A stretch of 64,000 nt of DNA. It comes from Gracilariopsis chorda. Its lineage: Eukaryota > Rhodophyta > Florideophyceae > Gracilariales > Gracilariaceae. A program made the position numbers and the translations under genes. The notes beneath the pieces are model-generated. The model saw nothing but the letters and a program-made list of their open reading frames with translations. It searched no databases and had not been told where the DNA came from. Each line of letters starts with the position of its first letter. The first letter of the stretch is position 1. The DNA lies in contig NBIV01000036.1 in assembly GCA_003194525.1 (NCBI GenBank), positions 186,001 to 250,000 on the forward strand. Direction: 5' to 3'. Of the stretch, positions 60,101 through 64,000 are shown piece after piece.

Positions 60101-61936
60101 AAATTTAGACATTTCACTACAATGTCTTTAATAATATATTAGTCATTATACCGCACTTTCTGGATACCTTGGCTCCCAATGGACCACAGGCTGTCCACGT
60201 ATAAACAACAATCGGGACAGGCAGGGATACATCTACTGTAGGTATAGGTGATCCACTTATGTACTTCCGAATAATGTTTAAACGAGTACTGAACTATTTT
60301 TGCACTGCAAATCTTGAACGTTTCGGAAAACGTCTGGGACCCAGAACTCTGAGTTCTCGTCCAGAAAAGAAGTCGAATATAGCTTCCAAAAATAGTTATA
60401 ATATTCTCCGCTTTGAAAAGCTGATAATTCCATCACGTTCCTTGAAAAACATAAGTTTGCAGGCTGCCGGGCAGACTGCCTCTGGCGCCATTAAAATTTG
60501 CGTTGAGCAGACTTGACAACCAGAAAACGCACTTACTCCTTCTTTCTCAGCCACATTTACACAAGCACATAAACCTCATCGTCATCCCGGGTGAAGGCGA
60601 CACAATTTTTACGTTTCTAGCGCTAACGTCCACACATCTCAGCGCTTCAACGCAGCTTTTGTCCAAGTAATCGAGAGCCAGATTGGTGAGTACTTCTCCG
60701 TGATAAGCGAAGACGAAAGTGATAAATAGCTTTCGTTCAAAGAGACAAAGATGGTTCTATAAGAACGCAGTGTTCCCCAGAGAAGTACTTCGATAGGCCA
60801 TGGATCTACGAAAAATAGCCAGATGATTTTAGGTTTGAGCGCCTTTTATAAATATGCGTAAGATGGGCAAGAAGTATCCAGGTGATATACGAAATATGTT
60901 CAGAAAGATTCACGACTGACATGGGAATAACGCACAGTGGGTCACGCTGAAGATATACGGATTATACTCGCGTGAGTTGTATCATTTCTGCTTGTCATTC
61001 CCACTTGTCCCGTTGGCTTGTGCTCTTTCATTTACAGATGCAATGTCAAAAGTGGGGCTTTTTTATGTTTTGTATTTTGTCAATTATATTTTTATTTCAT
61101 TTCCTATTTACCCATGGTCATGATGTCACGTACAATAGGCATAACATGACTTAGAACGCATTTCATCAATTGAGTTTGAAAGAATAACTATGGCGTCTAT
61201 CTAGGTCACAATAAGTCTTGACAATTAGTCCACATCAGTGGATCCGAATTTCAGCTCCTTTGGGTATAGACTGGAACAGGATTTTGTGCGCACTAAATCG
61301 TTTCCCAGCGGGTATGAGAGTTTGAAATGATCTGTATTAATGAATACTACCGCCAAGATTTGCAATATAATCGCGCTCTACTTGAGACATTTTCACGGCA
61401 TCTAGGAAATACCGGCTCCTGCGAAAATCCAAGTACGCAATCTAGCCATTAATCTAGTAGGTGGCTTTCACAGTTCGCATTGTCTCTGCTAATCCCTTTT
61501 TTAGGATTTCCTGATAGGGACATTGAGGGTATACTGTTGTTTGGACTTCATTTCATACCATACTGCCAGTCGAACCTAAGCAACTCAAATGTTTTGTAGC
61601 AGATAAATCTGCTCCCCAGGGCTGCGAAGTGATACTTGTACACTCCAAATTTCATCCACGCATCCATAGAATGTTTTTCGGGGTTGTGTTTTTTAATGCG
61701 AATATCTCATAGCTTCATCATGTTCCTCAAATTCTGCTGCAATCCAACAGCGCCGTCTAGCTCAAAAGCGTTCTTTTGAACATCTATGCAATAACTCCGA
61801 AGGGCACTCGGCATTGATGGTAACATCTCCACTATTTAATGATAATTTAGGAAATCGGTGCAGGCTGATACGTTTGTATGCACAGCTTGTTATCGGAAGC
61901 TCACCGAAGACGCAGGCCACAAGTTGTCGATATCTG
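57115..61936. other. Long stretch without a recognised gene
   Basis: Both strands carry only short frames with no domain that I could name. No inverted repeats, LTRs or RNA genes were found by eye. Small decayed genes cannot be excluded. Confidence 0.4.
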
Positions 61937-62760
61937 TCACCACTGCGAACAGCAACACCGTCCCTTCAACCTATGCATTGCAGCTGCAATTCTGATTGGT
62001 TCCAGGTTTGGAAATATTTCTGCATTCCGTTCATCTGCAAGCTGGGTTTCTATGAAGTTCGCCAATCTCCTCCAGTACCGGGCTTCGGACCACCTGAGAG
62101 CTTGCGTAGCTTGATTCGAACGAGCTATAACATTTAATTCTACCTTCCAAAAGGCGAAGTGAGAACAAGCGATGGGTCTCATTTCCTCAACGCGGTGGGT
62201 ACTGCTCATGACATCCCCTAGATTCCCAGGCAATCGTTCTATAATAAACTGCGACACGTTCGGAAGAGGTTCATACTCAAAAAGCATATATGGAAAGTCT
62301 AAAACTGGGTGAATAGTTGGCGTAAGACAAAACGCACGTTCCTGATCAACATAGAAAACATCAACGAAACGGTAACGTGCCATTTGCAGCAGTCGCCGCA
62401 GCTCTGTAACACGCGAAAAGGAAGTAAAACTTCAAAGAGAATTTCTGTGATGCGAGCTGTCTGTGACCACAGCTCATTTATTCTCCGATTTATTGCTTCC
62501 CTTGGAACTAAAATAGGGCCATGTTACAACGAAAGGTTCTTTTAGTCTTCTGCCTCATGGCGCGACATGTTCGTCAAAAGAGCTGGTGGTCTCCCCCAGT
62601 GAGCTGGGAGCCCACGATACGCTTCGGATAGAAACCCATTGATCTCACTTATAACGCGGGCAGAAATAACGAACGGATATTTTCGTGACATACACAGCTT
62701 CTGAGAGCCAATGCAAAAAGCGGTAAGATGCTTAACCCATCCCCATAGCCACTGATGCAT
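61937..62760 (-). pseudogene. Decayed protein-coding stretch, unknown
   Basis: Two minus-strand frames look protein-like. 62,760-62,542 holds FVISARVISEINGFLSEAY, and 62,383-61,937 holds FPYMLFEYEPLPNVSQFIIE and LRWSEARYWRRLANFIETQL, a 148-residue piece rich in aromatic and charged residues. The interval between them also reads as protein in a shifted frame. It may be one broken gene or a mobile-element protein. No family was recognised. Confidence 0.3.
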
Positions 62761-64000
62761 AGGATCATACGGAGGGCATCTCGCGATATCTATACATAGT
62801 TTTCAAAGTTCTGAGCTCTTTTTGATACCCTTTTTCGTCTGTAACCTTTCACGCTCAGCCATGGACTGGGTAGAATCCAGATCTTTCCATGTCTGCGTAA
62901 AATCCCAGAAATATTTTTGCAATGGACATTCGGCTTCAATCTATTCGCTTCGCATTCTATCCATGATTCCCTTCATGGCCTGCTTTCGAGCTCGAGCTCC
63001 AAGCTCGGGGATTAAATGCAAGGAAGGGGAGCTGGCACCTTCTATGGTCCGGGCTCGTTTCTTGGATCTTCTACAAGCGTGTTCTGCGTTATGACCTTTC
63101 ATTCAAAGAAGCTTGCCCGCCGCAGGCCAGTCTGCAGTTACCAAATCACAAACACATAAAGTGTCCTCTTCCTTCCATCTGCACATAGTGCCTGCACACC
63201 ACTTTCCAACTGCTGAGGGCCTGCAACACTGTGTAGAAAAGTGTCAAAGAAACTGTTGTCATGAGACCCGGGAACAAAGCCAGTGAGCAAAGTGTTCGAT
63301 GCCTGAAAAAAGTTTTAGAAGAACGAAGATCGAAGGCCATGGAGATCTCTTGCTATTACGACCCATGAAGACTTCGAACCAATCAGATGAAAACGTGAGG
63401 AATACAAAACGCTCTTCCATTAGATCATATGACAACAGTCTCCTACCGAATTTCTATTTGAAGTACGAGCAATTGTAATAGTCTTGGATATACAAGCCCT
63501 GTCTGCCCCCTTACTCTTCCATGCTTTTCGTAGCTGTCAGAGAGCTCTCCGTGAGAGCTTCAAGGCAGTTGCCCTCCCTACAGAACGAACTCAACATACC
63601 AGACAAGCTACTGTAGAAATACGTTTTAGGCATTGATAAATACCTAGGACAGAAGGCAACTGGACATTCACGTCAGTATTCATCTCTTTTCTCATAACCT
63701 GGAGGATCCTCTTCCAACCACATAGTACCGAAATGCTTTTCAACCCCTGCTCTAAGCAGCGCGTATCTGAGCAGGACATCATAGATTTACTTGGATGCAA
63801 CAACATTTGTTGAAATAAGCGCTCGAGAATCATTCTGTAAGAAGACCCTATTCTCTACTATGCTCAAGATATCACTCAATCGCTTTATTTCTTTGTCCTT
63901 TTGTTCATCTGAGAGCCCGACGCACCCGTCACTATCAAGCACGTCATGCTATGTTTCCATCGAGTTGCATCTAGATATATTCGAATACGAAGCAATTTCA
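62761..64000. other. Stretch without a recognised gene
   Basis: Short frames occur on the minus strand at 63,340-63,146 and 63,833-63,591 without recognisable motifs. Nothing else is supported up to the window end. Confidence 0.35.

Noticed and set aside
63591-63833. Possible LINE reverse-transcriptase fragment on the minus strand
   Set aside because: A vague YLG-like word was the only hint. No RT block such as FADD was found.
1-64000. CRISPR arrays, operons or bacterial promoters
   Set aside because: No regularly spaced direct repeats and no gene clusters with ribosome-binding sites. The content is plainly eukaryotic.

Overview
The window looks like repeat-rich nuclear DNA of a eukaryote. 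It holds remains of one Ty1/copia element plus a second copia fragment, three chromodomain-bearing Ty3/gypsy lineages (one present twice), a Helitron, a Tc1/mariner-like remnant and a large terminal-inverted-repeat transposon whose broken transposase resembles PiggyBac. Only two host genes are convincing. Both are intronless: a small secreted cysteine-rich protein and a 961-residue Gln/Pro-rich protein. Few, intron-poor genes in a sea of LTR elements would suit a florideophyte red alga such as Chondrus crispus. That is an inference from architecture, and an oomycete or another alga is not excluded.

Layout. 0-5 kb: a fairly well preserved copia element (+). 5-8.2 kb: mostly empty, with one doubtful decayed coding stretch. 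8.2-23.7 kb: an old Ty3/gypsy chromovirus, apparently split by a younger chromovirus (10,101-17,557) with two ~650 bp LTRs. 23.7-27.7 kb: decayed minus-strand coding pieces, then a Helitron Rep/helicase remnant (+) with a candidate 3' end at about 27,659. 29.76-34.82 kb: the best-bounded element, a chromovirus with 270 bp LTRs and a perfect 5 bp target duplication (ACGCA). 37.0-37.5 kb: secreted Cys-rich gene (-). 38.1-38.8 kb: Tc1-like remnant followed by two tight palindromes. 42.3-45.6 kb: GC-rich promoter and the Gln/Pro-rich gene with three basic 23-25-residue repeats. 47.24-51.67 kb: the PiggyBac-like element with ~70 bp terminal inverted repeats. 52.3-57.1 kb: minus-strand copia fragment and a 5'-truncated second copy of the 10-17 kb chromovirus family. 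57-64 kb: almost no recognisable content.

Most promising for follow-up are the PiggyBac-like element (unusual transposase, palindrome-bearing ends, a fold-back left end), a coding extension conserved after the chromodomain in two copies of one chromovirus family, and the basic-repeat protein. The mobile elements do not form a pathway with the host genes; the window reads as successive insertions and decay around two surviving genes.
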